A stretch of 64,000 nucleotides of DNA from assembly GCF_041734735.1 (NCBI RefSeq), contig NC_134880.1:32829844-32893843 (forward strand), written 5' to 3'. This DNA is from Babylonia areolata (Eukaryota; Mollusca; Gastropoda; Neogastropoda; Buccinidae). Below the pieces are notes generated by a model. That model made no database searches and was not told the origin of the DNA. It saw nothing but the letters and a program-made list of their open reading frames with translations. This document shows positions 54,746-64,000 of this stretch, in pieces (position 1 is the stretch's first letter; every line of letters begins with the position of its first letter). The position numbers were made by a program, and so were the translations under genes.

Positions 54746-54860
54746 TCCTATACTGTACCATGTCAAACTGATGCAAACTAGGCCTATCGGTTTGCTCTGC
54801 TTTGCCAAATTTCATGCGGCTAACAGTGAAAAGTTGAGCTGTCTTGCCTGGTCCACTCTT
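54746..54860. repeat. Dispersed repeat shared with 20448-20520
   Basis: GTACCATGTCAAACTGATGC followed by GCAAACTAGGCC and GGTTTGCTC matches intron 3. Its place directly after the tandem repeat suggests that both loci carry the end of the same element. Confidence 0.55.
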
Positions 54861-54889
54861 AGTCAGTCAGACACCTCTAAAAGCTATAA

Positions 54890-56150
54890 GTGCTGAAGCA
54901 TTCCTTTGGCCAAGGCTCTCCACGCCATCTTGTCAGGTTTACGCTCTGTCGCGTCTTACGCTTTTTTTTTTTGGCTATTAAGCGTATTCATTTGGCCTTA
55001 TTTTGCTGCATGTGGCTTGTGTTTATTGTATTCTTACATTCTGTGTACTCGATTCGACTCTTGCTCCCTCGATTCGTTCGTTTTTCTCTACCTCTAAGTC
55101 GATCCTGTCTTTCCTTTCTCTGTTGGGGATTGGACTTTCGCTGGGTGCCTAAGCGCAGGTACCATGCCTCATATGCCATCCCACGAAGGCAGGAATCATG
55201 AGGCTGGGATTGAGACTCGGCAAGAGACTCTCCCAGGCCCGGAGCTCATGATTCCTCCCGATACGGACCGTGGCAAGGCGTCTTTAGACACTGATCGTGG
55301 AGGCGACTCTCGTACCAGTAAAACGGTCATGAAGGGGTACGAGCGTCGCCTCCCGAGGTGTCACAGCGTGAGGCAGGGAGAGGGGGGAGTGGCAAGTCCT
55401 CTCTTGGCAGTGGGGACTTGCAGCTTGGCGCGAACTCCCAAGGGGAGGCCACGCCCGGCCATTACCCGGGCCCCCACTTGGAGACGGCCCTCAGGGGCCC
55501 CATTGCTGGGATGGACCGCAGGGCAGCCCTCTCCTCTACTGGAATGTTAGAGAGGCGGAGAACGGCATCACGCCGCACCAGCACAGTATTGAAGTGAAGG
55601 CTGGTAGCTGTGTCTGCAGCTGCCGTGAGACCAGATGCTACCCTATTGCCAAAAGTGTTTAACCTCTGGTCGGTGAAGAGGCCCGGTGGGACAGAGGAAG
55701 GAGACCCCGTGTCCTGATTAACCGGACACTGTTCCCACAGCTCAATGGCCCTGTGGAGGAATGCGTCGAAGAAGGTATAAGCCGTGGAAACCACAAGGAG
55801 GCAGCGGCGGGCCAATCTGTCCCACTCTGCTAATGTTTTAAAGGATAGAGTAGCTGAAGTGGGGAAGGTGGTGCGCTGTGAGACCAACATCCTGTCCTGC
55901 GCGGAGGGCTCTGCTTCCCTGTAGGCAGGGTGGTCCTGTGTGTACCAGGACCACACCCCTCCCTTCGCCAGACTCCAACAGCGTCCTGGGTTGAGTGTGG
56001 ACACTACAGCCCAGCTATTCCCTTTCGTCCCTTTTCCCTTGTTTCCCTTTTCCCAGCCCAGATGCGTCCCTTGAGCCTTCCCGAACATCACCCTTTCATC
56101 CATCTCCTCAGGCTTTCTTTTGTAAGCACCCGTGTTGACACATGCGTCTT
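54890..56150 (-). mobile_element. GC-rich block with possible DIRS-like gag fossil
   Basis: The composition jumps to GC-rich. The minus strand holds a 213-codon open stretch (56103-55462) including RCLLVVSTAYTFFDAFLHRA and VRRDAVLRLSNIPVEERAAL. The latter resembles the 'RRDAYL…P' segment near the gag end of DIRS-like tyrosine-recombinase retrotransposons. No RT, recombinase or terminal repeats were seen, so it would be a small, broken fragment. An overlapping + strand frame (55164-55550) has no recognisable domain. The identification is tentative. Confidence 0.35.
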
Positions 56151-56866
56151 CTCTTGAGATTGTTTACTCTGACAGCCGATCAGTTTGCACAATTTTCTGT
56201 CTACTTTCAGGAGCAGCCAGCAGCTGCGCATATCTTGGATTTCTTTGTTTTAGACGTGGGTCCCGGCATCTTGGAAATATTTATAAAATACTGTGTAAGA
56301 TTGTGTATGAACGAATAACTTGCTGATAGAAAATTTAATTCTGAGTTTGTCACGAACATAAACAACTGGTGGAATGTTGCATTGTGGGTTAGTGATCCAC
56401 CCAAAGCAGAATCGGAACAGCGCCGGAGTAGAGCCTGAAGTGCTTGCTCCATTCTGAAGCTGTGCCTAAAGCACATACTCAGCTTTTTGTAGTAAATTTC
56501 TTTCATTTGTGGAAATTGTTGGATATTCGTTGTGTTTTCAAAGGCAGGAATCGCTTGTATGGTTATGTAGAGCAATCTGATGTGATGTTCTTCATGTAAA
56601 TGAGGCTTCAACCTTTCCGTCGATATATCACATGTCTGGTTTCATGTTCCTGTACTCCATGTTGTCAAGGACAGAAACCTGATTTGCGTCAAAATTGAAC
56701 AAAATATACACATTGATGATTCAGCAAGCAATCTTTATTGGCATTTATTTCATTGTTAATGAGATCTTTACACTAAAAAAACAAACAAACCAACTTTTGC
56801 ATATGTTAGAAGAGATGTTCAAGAATCAGAATCCATCAAAACCCTAAATCATGAAAAATCTTATTC
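56151..56866. other. Intron 5, no recognised feature
   Basis: No ORF homology or element ends seen. Ordinary AT-rich intron sequence. Confidence 0.5.
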
Positions 56867-57560
56867 TTGGTCACTTTTGTCCACCCTCAAATCTTTTATG
56901 ACAGGTCACAAGTTGAAATTAAAAATGATGAAAGCTCTCCTCATTCACACACAGATCATTTTCAATTCATTCAAAGCCATCTACCATTCATGTTGGAAAC
57001 TGTCATGTTGTTCTCAATCACTAACATTTGCAGATCTGCCTATGCCACTCATTATCAGATCAGTTCCATTCATCACATCCTAACAACTGCAGCAGCTAAT
57101 ACACTAGTTTGTGCTTTTGTCTTGTCTAGGCTATATTAAGGCAATGCTCTTCTTGCTGGCTGTCCTAAGCGATACTTGGATAGGTTGCAAAAGGTACAGA
57201 ATTCAGCTGCAAGGCTTATCCTCAAAAGCGAAGAATCAAGACTATGTCATGCCTCTACTTAGAACCTTACGCTGACTCCCTGTTGAAGCGCGCTTACATT
57301 ATAAATTATTTCTCTTTTGAAACAATTTCTTTTCTGATTCATCACCAGACTATATTTCCAACCTTTTTTCTGTCTACTCACCTTCTTGGCCACTTCTTTC
57401 ATCCACAGATCAGCTAATTCTATGTATACCAAAGATGTGCACAAAGGTATTTGGAGAACATGCTGTTTCTTTCACTGCACCCAGGCAATAGAACTCATTG
57501 CCACTTAACATTCGCCACATCAGATGAAAACCAATGTTTAAAAAAAGTCATGAAAGTCAT
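56867..57560 (+). mobile_element. Decayed CR1/L2-like LINE RT C-terminal fragment
   Basis: Across changing frames: SITNICRSAYATHYQISSI, TTAAANTLVCAFVLSRLY, then 'LLAGCPKRYLDRLQKVQNSAARLIL' (57145-57222), 'TPLLRTL' and 'VFGEHAVSFTAPRQ-NSLPLNIRH' (57450-57520). This is the same C-terminal RT series as at 4950-5695, but with several frame losses. The 3'UTR appears to run on to a tail at 58610-58668 (GTAAAGCACAGTGAGCCTGC … TATTGTTATTAT), interrupted by another LINE fragment. Confidence 0.72.
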
Positions 57561-57837
57561 ATTTATTTCAACAGTACAACAAACAATGAACGCCTCTCTC
57601 TTCATTTGACACATGCACACATGTATGTATCCTATCATACTGAGACCATTGTTTTATTGTCATTAATCTTTTTTATTCATGTTGTTTCCTATTCATAATT
57701 CATTTGATTTCTTGTGCTTTCCCTGCTGTGATCATGAATAATGATGTGCATGATAAATATTGTTTGTATATGCATTGTGTAGGCTGAGTGGGGAAGCGTA
57801 ATTGAATAATTGCTTCATATGCTTTATGGTGTATATC

Positions 57838-58210
57838 TCTCTCATCTCATCTATCCCATGACCCGTGGGTGGGTCGTTGGGGCACCATGGATGACTGCCT
57901 GGTCAGCTCGCGCCACCTGCCTCGGTCCTCAGCGGCCCTTTGAGTTGTGGCAAATGGCAGGCCCGTCCACTCTTTGATGTTGTCCTCCCACCGCTTTCTC
58001 TGTCTGCCTCTCTTCCTCCTTCCTTGTACGGTACCCTGCAGGATGATCTTGGCTAGGCCATCTGATCGTGTGACGTGTCCATACCAGCGGAGCTTGCGTT
58101 CCTTCACTGTGGTTAGCAGGTCTTTGAATGGGCCAATGGCGTTTTGAACTCTTCTTTTCACTTCCTCATTTGTGATGTGGTCTTTGTATGTAATGTTCAG
58201 GTGTATATAA
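57838..58210 (-). mobile_element. RTE-like LINE 3' fragment nested in another LINE's 3'UTR
   Basis: The minus strand is open over YKDHITNEEVKRRVQNAIG, VKERKLRWYGHVTRSDGLAK, LQGTVQGRRKRGRQRKRWED and NIKEWTGLPFATTQRAAEDR, then VPQRPTH. This is the very end of a LINE RT protein of the type whose older remnant lies at 19280-20110. The short 3'UTR ends at about 57838 in (TCTCA)n-like sequence. Confidence 0.8.
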
Positions 58211-58368
58211 AAATCAGTAAATTTTATGTGGAGCATCTTTGATGTTTAATTTTACCCTTGCAGATGAAGTTTATGTTATGTATGCAATGTGTAGTTATCT
58301 CACTTTTACTTTTGCTTATCTCTATGGATTCTCTGTATTGTTTTTAGCTTTTAGGTAGATTTTTAGTG

Positions 58369-58397
58369 GTGTGTGTGTGTGTGTGTGTATATACGAG

Positions 58398-58472
<75 letters not shown>

Positions 58473-58498
58473 TGTATCATTTTGTGTGTGTGTGTGTA
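58369..58498. repeat. (TG)n microsatellite
   Basis: A long TG run, interrupted by a short TATA-rich stretch at 58389-58408 and a GATGTATCATTT near 58471. Frames through it are spurious. Confidence 0.95.
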
Positions 58499-59059
58499 AT
58501 ATGTGGGAGGTGAATAATTTTATCTCATTTCTATTATTTTTCAAATGTTAGATATCCGTTTTTGTTGTTGCTTTTTTTTTTGTTGTTTTGTTTTTTGTTT
58601 GTTTTTGTAAAGCACAGTGAGCCTGCTCTTAAACACGCTTTATAAGCCTTCACATTATTGTTATTATGATCCACCCATTGAGTGATTTGATAAATTCAGT
58701 GGAAATCATATGTGAATCATGAAGGCCTTTCCTATCTTGTTTTACTCTGTATTCTTGCATGATTGTTGATTTTGATATTTTGTTTATGGCCATATATTTC
58801 AACAAGGCCAAGATTTATGTTGGTCAAGCCAGAATATTTCCTTCTTCTGTTTCCTGGCTTCCCAGTCATTGTCTGCCTAAATGTCCTTGGTCAACTCCAT
58901 CAGCTACTCTTCCTTGCTCTGCCTTTTTTTTTTGCCTTCTTCCTCCTTAAGTCTTATGCCCCTGAGGTACAGTGAAGGAAATGGGTTCTATCTTCATTGC
59001 CATCCAGTCATGGATCACAAATGTTTTTCCTGTTCCCTGACACTTCCCTTGTATCACAA
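58499..59059. other. Intron 5 before the minisatellite
   Basis: Contains the LINE tail end (58610-58668) and then unremarkable sequence, becoming pyrimidine-rich near 58900. Confidence 0.5.
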
Positions 59060-60510
59060 TTATGTTTGTCCTATCCCTTTACACTTCTCTTGTATCACAG
59101 TTGTGTTTGTCCCATCATTTGACACTGCCCTTACATCACATTGATGTTTGTCCCATCCTCACTTGCACTTCACTTGCACCACAGTCAGGTTTGTCCCATC
59201 CGCTGAGACTTCCTTTGCATCATAGTAATGTTTGTCCAATCCCCAGACAGTTCCTTTGCATCATAGTAATGTTTGTCCCATCTCAAGACAGTTCCGTTGC
59301 ATCATAGTAATGTTTGTCCTATCCCCAGATGCTTCCTTTGCATCATAGTAATGTTTGTCCCATCCCCAGATGCTTCCTTTGCATCATCGTAATGTTTGTT
59401 CCATCCCAACACACTTCCTTTGCATCATAGCAATGTTTGTCCCATCCCCTGAAACTTCCTCTGCATCATAGTAATGTTTGTCCCATCCCCTGAAACTTCC
59501 TTTGCATCATAGCAGTGTTTGTCCCATCCCCTGACACTTCCTTTGCATCATAGCAATGTTTATCCCACCCCCTGACACTTCCTTTGCATCATAGCAATGT
59601 CCTGTCCTACCCCCAGACACTTCCTTTGCATCATAGCAATGTTTGTCCCATCCCCTGACACTCCCTTGCAGTACAGTGATGCTTTTTCCATCCCATGACT
59701 TTTCCTTGTATCTCTGTGATGTTTGTTTCACCCCGTTACACTTCCCTTGCAGTACAGTGATATTTTTTCCATCCCCTGACTTTTCCCTTGTATCTCAGTG
59801 GTGCTTTTTCCATCCCCTGACTTTTCCCTTGTATCTCTGTGATGTTTGTTTCATCCCCTTACACTTCCCTTGCAGTAAAGTGATGCTTTTTCCATCCCAT
59901 GACTTTTCCCTTGTATCTCAGTGGTGCTTTTTCCATCCCCTGACTTTTCCCTTGTATCTCTGTGATGTTTGTTTCATCCCCTTACACTTCCCTTGCAGTA
60001 CAGTGATGCTTTTTCCATCCCCTGACTTTTCCCTTGTATCTCCGTGATGTTTGTTTCATCCCCTTACACTTCCCTTGCAGTACAGTGATGCTTTTTCCAT
60101 CCCCTGACTTTTCTCTTGTATCTTAGTGGTGCTTTTTCCATCCCCTGACTTTTCCCATGTATCTCAGTGATGTTTGTTCCATCCCCTGACACTCCCTTGC
60201 AGTACAGTGATGCTTTTTCCCTCCCCTGACTTTTCCCTTCTATCTCAGTGATGTTTGTCCTATCCCCGTACACTTCCCTTGCAGTACAGTGATGTCTGTT
60301 CCATCCCCTGACACTGCTTTTGTATCACAGTGGTTTTTGTTCCATTCTCTGACACTGCTCTTGTATTTCAGTGGTGTTTGTACGATCTATTGACACTGTC
60401 CTTGCATCACAGTAATGTTTGTCCCATCCCCTGACTCTTATCTTGTATCACAGCGATATTTGTCCCTTCCTCTGACTCTGCCGTTGCATCATAGAGATGT
60501 CCCTTCCCCT
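59060..60510. repeat. 41-bp minisatellite with splice-acceptor-like units
   Basis: About 35 units of 41 bp of the form 'TTTGTCCCATCCCCTGACAC' followed by 'TTCCTTTGCATCATAGCAATG'. From about 59690 three unit types alternate to give a 123-bp higher-order repeat. Many units contain a pyrimidine tract running into CAG (TTCCCTTGTATCTCAG, CTTCCCTTGCAG). The array ends about 115 bp before exon F. Confidence 0.92.
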
Positions 60511-60625
60511 GACACTTTGTTCTGTTTGTCTCTATTCTACCCAGGCTTTCTGCTGTTGTTCAGAAATGCCTTCATGTTTATGCATGTAATGCATTTTTAT
60601 ATTTGATGTGATCCTCATGTTTCAG

Positions 60626-60720
60626 ATGTGGCAGAAAGCAAGGACAGAAGGCTGGGAAAAGTCCTTCTGTGATAAAAACTTCCTGTCAGCAGCATGCATG
60701 GAAATGGTGGTGGGAATGAG
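60626..60720 (+). CDS. YTHDC2: YTHDC2 exon F (3' boundary uncertain)
   Basis: Starts in phase 0 after TTTCAG (60625) and reads MWQKARTEGWEKSFCDKNF, LSAACMEMVVGMR. It continues exon E (…ALLRAFQ) and matches YTHDC2 'AWQKARSDGWERAFCEKNFLSQATMEIIIGMR'. Two donors are possible: GTCTGT at 60721 (splitting the Arg codon) or GTAAAC at 60725, which would add a Ser after GMR. The next exon, expected to contain the GGGDIRD-type segment, is not in the window. Confidence 0.85.
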
Positions 60721-60726
60721 GTCTGT

Positions 60727-60950
60727 AAACTCGGTAGTAATAATAAGTGTACCTGTTCTTTTTTTCTTTCTTTTCATTTTCTTGGGGTGAGGATGGGGGG
60801 GTGACGGGTCTTCCAACCTCCTATCCCCACCCCCACAACCCCCCACTTTTTTTGGACACTGGGTCCTCTATCCTGCTTTTTTCCCCCATTTTCTGTTTTT
60901 CTTCCATTGAATGCAGTGACAGTAGCCCATTGAAGATATTTAAGGCTAGT
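60727..60950. other. Intron after exon F
   Basis: Pyrimidine/C-rich tract at 60815-60850; nothing else recognised. Confidence 0.5.
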
Positions 60951-60954
60951 TGCA

Positions 60955-62330
60955 CAACTCTTCTCAGTTCTGGTGGGATTGGGTGTGGCTCACGAGTCCA
61001 GTGCATGAACCACAAGGGCAGTGGGGACATTTGAAAGATGCAGCAATTGGGATCTGGGCTTCTGTCTCCCTCAGATGTCTGGCGTTGGTGATTCTGCTTC
61101 GGTGGTCATCCTTGAAGCTGCTGACTGCTCCACTTGTGGCTGTACAACAGCCAGTTTTGTCATTGGCCTGAGCTTCAAGCTGCTTGTGAGGTATGCCACA
61201 CTGCTGTAGGTGTTCTTTGATGCAGTCCTTAAAGCGCTTCCTTGGGCATCCTTGGGGTCTCTGGTCCTTTGAGAGGACACAGTGGAGAAGTTGACGTGGC
61301 ATGCTGAATTCATCCATCTGAAGTCCATCGAAGCTGGGCCTTAAAGATCAGCACTTTGATGCCTGTGAACCTGGATCTCTTCAATACCTCCAGCAGATGC
61401 CCATGGTATACTGCAGTGAGCGCATGTGGAATTTCTCAAGCTTTGGATGTGTTTCCTATACAGGGTCCACATGTCCATAGAGCAGACTGGAGAGTACAAT
61501 AGCTTTGTACAGTTTTAGCTTTGTTGGCAGCTTGATTTTGTGGTGGTTCAGCATGCATGCTTAGAGTCATCCTAGTACTTGATGGGCCTTGCTGATTCTT
61601 GTTGAGATCTCCTTATGTAGGGAGCCATCAGAGGAAATGACACTACCTAGGTATTTAAAGGAGTCCATTATGTTCAACTGTGTGTTGTCAATCTGTACAT
61701 TTGGATGTGGTGCTTTTGAGCCTGGCGCTGGTTGGTGATTGACCAGTCTTGCTGAGACTGATTGTTAAACCAAAGGACTGGGCTGCTTCTGCATATTTAG
61801 TCACAGTTAACTGAAGGTTGGACACCTTGTGAGCCATGAAGGCACAATCATCTGCAAAGAGTGCTTCCATGATCAGCTGTTCGACTGTCGTGGTCTTAGC
61901 AGTCAGTCTTCAGATTGAAGAGAGATTCATCCAGATGGTACTTAGATAAATACCACAGTTTAGGTCTTTTAGAGAGTGGCTTTAAGCAGCTACAGAAGAG
62001 GTTGAACAGTATGGTGGTGTCTTCCTTCACTCCACATGAGATGTCGAAGGGTGCAGAGGGGTCACCATTGCCAAGCACTATACCAGTCATGCCATCAAGG
62101 AAGAGGCTGATGATCCTGGTAAATTTCACTGGGCAGATGAGTTTTGCAAATATGATCCTCAAAGCCTCTCGATTGACTGTGTCAGAGGCCTTTATCAGGT
62201 CAATGAACACTACATAAAGGTCCATTCTCTGTTAAATACAATTTTTGCTCGACCTGTCTCACTGGGAAGACCATATTGTCAGTACTGCCACCAGGTCTGA
62301 AACCACAATGTGCTTCATGCAAGTTTTATT
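60955..62330 (-). pseudogene. Decayed APE-RT-C2H2 LINE fragment
   Basis: Minus-strand landmarks in order: YVVFIDLIKASDTVNREALR (62217-62150; from 'VDLTKAFDTVSR'), FDISCGVKEDTTILFNLF (from 'GVKQGCV…'), LFADDCAFMAHKVSNLQLTV (61860), SKTGQSPTSA, then MPRQLLHCVLSKDQRPQGCP and RKRFKDCIKEHLQQCGI (61290-61190), and the C2H2 tail CPHCPCGSCTGLVSHTQSH (61020-60970). It is the same protein type as 12363-15211 but much more diverged, with several frame changes and a lost stretch between 61690 and 61320. Confidence 0.78.
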
Positions 62331-64000
62331 CAGAGATGCAGCTGGTCATCTGGTTCAGGATAACTCTAATAATGATATGTAGCATCTAATGAAATGATTT
62401 TGTTCTAAGTTGTTTACAGTACAGTAATTACAGTAAGAACTTCATCCATCAAAACATGCAGGTTGCTCCAGCTAAGTAAGCAAATATAATGAGAATCAGA
62501 AGAAGTAGAAAAAGAAGCTTCTTTATACAACACCTAATCAAATTATGTTGCTCCATGCACTACAATAGTTCCAGTAGAAATATCATCCATCAAAACATGC
62601 TGGTGGGTCCAACCAACTGAGAAAACATGACGAACTGTGACAAGACATTGGATCATAAGTACATACTAAGCTCAATGTCAATAGTAAACTACTTATATAT
62701 CATACATTAAAAACATACATCTATGCATGCACACATATTCTGCAACTGCTACTACTACTACTACTACAACTATTACTACTTCTAATAGCTTATCCATAGA
62801 TCGCCCCCTTCATGCAAAACATGCCTAACCACACTGCACAATGTAGAAATTGATGTGCAAAACATGCATTCAAACACCATAATGACAACTTCCATTCATA
62901 TAGCCTCTTACAGACATCAAACCAAACACCAACAATAATCTTTGCATGGACACACACACCGTCCTGCACAAAAACACCCAGAATACATACCAACAAGAGG
63001 CAAAGCCTTGAAGACTCACTTGTGTTTCGCGCTTTATCCAGTAAAGGAATCATGAGGAGAGAAAAAAGAGATTTGAAAAATCGTTGAAAAATGCTCTGTA
63101 TTAAATATGATACATTATAAAATAAGGTTGGGATAAAAAATAAAAATTTAAAAAAAAAGGCATGCAAGCAGGATCGTACCATGCATGTTCAGTTCCAAAG
63201 CAAGCAGACGAATCCCAGTTGCTGTCATTCGTGCGATTAATAGATGTGATTGCAGTGGACGTAATGACACCGTTTACATCATGTTTTTTGTGTGTTTTAT
63301 TATATCTCAATTATTCTTTTATTTTGGCGGTAAAGGATACATTGCCATTGCTTCAAACACATCGCAGCACATGGTAGGTCTCTAGATCTGCACAAACCAG
63401 TCTACAAAGCGCTGAAAGAAACGATTGATTTAATTTTTCTGTTATGTTCATTCCAGTTAATTCAGTGCCCACTTAAGAATATTTATATACAGTATGCACG
63501 TCAATGGTGTAATTAGTATCACTGTATGTGTTCTGTCCAGAATTTATATTTCTTTCCTTATAATTGTGAACAAGAAAAACGAGGTCATGTCATCTTCAAA
63601 CACAACCTACCTTCAAAGTAACTCAGTGGGAAGTGGTTTTTAGAATTTTTGGATTTCAGAACGAAGCTCAATGAAATAAACTGTTAATGATTCAGAAATA
63701 CGGCTTAATTCGGGAGACTTACAACCTGTTATTAGTATGACTGTGGAGATTTTTTTTTCATACCATGTTTAAGCCAAACTTGGTATTGGCAAAGTATTTT
63801 CAGAGAAAATGGCAATGTTAAAGTTTACCACGGACACACACACACGCGTGCGCACACACACACGCACACACACACACACAGACAACGGTGCACCAGGTTA
63901 TAACATAGACTCACTTTATTTACGCAAGTGAGTAAAAAATCACAACACCCAAATGATGCAATCTCACATCACAACACCCAATACCAACAGCCCAACCACA
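62331..64000. other. Intron after exon F, distal part
   Basis: AT-rich. A short word (CATCCATCAAAACATGC) occurs twice, at 62443 and 62584. There is a (CTA)n run near 62745-62765 and a CA/CG tract at 63835-63882. No further YTHDC2 exon was found. Confidence 0.5.

Noticed and set aside
55164-55550. 128-codon + strand frame in the GC-rich block of intron 5
   Set aside because: It partly overlaps the minus-strand stretch that has the better, though tentative, family resemblance; its own composition is Arg/Pro-rich without motifs.
59060-60510. CRISPR-like array
   Set aside because: Units are contiguous with no unique spacers, and the context is a eukaryotic intron.

Overview
This is animal nuclear DNA: one intron-rich host gene on the + strand, with nearly all remaining sequence made of introns packed with mobile elements and simple repeats. 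Six exons (1321-1403, 7305-7410, 18633-18752, 27324-27489, 49478-49584, about 60626-60720) join in consistent phase and read as a segment of the m6A-reader RNA helicase YTHDC2: the end of RecA2 with motif VI (QRKGRAGR), then the winged-helix and ratchet part of the helicase-associated region. The 5' part (RecA1, most of RecA2) and the 3' part (OB fold, YTH domain) lie outside the window. The introns (5.9, 11.2, 8.6, 22 and 11 kb), long CA tracts, and mix of LINEs, piggyBac-type TTAA elements and tRNA-derived SINEs suggest an invertebrate, probably a lophotrochozoan such as a marine gastropod. That assignment is inference.

Intron 1 (1404-7304) holds an internally deleted piggyBac-type transposon (2004-4141) inside an older repeat, and two 3' LINE fragments. 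Intron 2 (7411-18632) holds a three-level nest: a CR1/L2-like LINE (10340-18520) split at a TTAA by a second piggyBac copy (11432-17098), itself split by an APE-RT-C2H2 LINE (about 11757-15246). Intron 3 (18753-27323) holds LINE pieces, a LINE split by a 965-bp TTAA element, and a 1.6-kb minisatellite.

Intron 4 (27490-49477) holds a second nest. A minus-strand LINE (43417 to 39067, plus its 3' tip at 27788-27738) was hit by a young I-like LINE (A at 27789-29749 and C at 35754-39053, 13-bp target duplication). That copy was in turn hit by a nearly identical, apparently full-length sister (B, 29750-35753) whose two ORFs are both open. Beyond lies a tandem duplication of the exon 4 donor region that preserves a copy of the intron without the LINEs, then a restriction-like-endonuclease LINE fragment and a tRNA-like SINE head.

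Intron 5 (49585-60625) holds a 663-bp TTAA element, a tRNA-derived SINE, a decayed cysteine-rich ORF relic, a GC-rich block with a possible DIRS-like gag fossil, LINE pieces and a 41-bp minisatellite whose units resemble 3' splice sites. The last intron holds another decayed APE-RT-C2H2 LINE.

The features most worth following are the self-nested young LINE with its 5'UTR hairpin pair, and the multiplied splice donor after exon 4.
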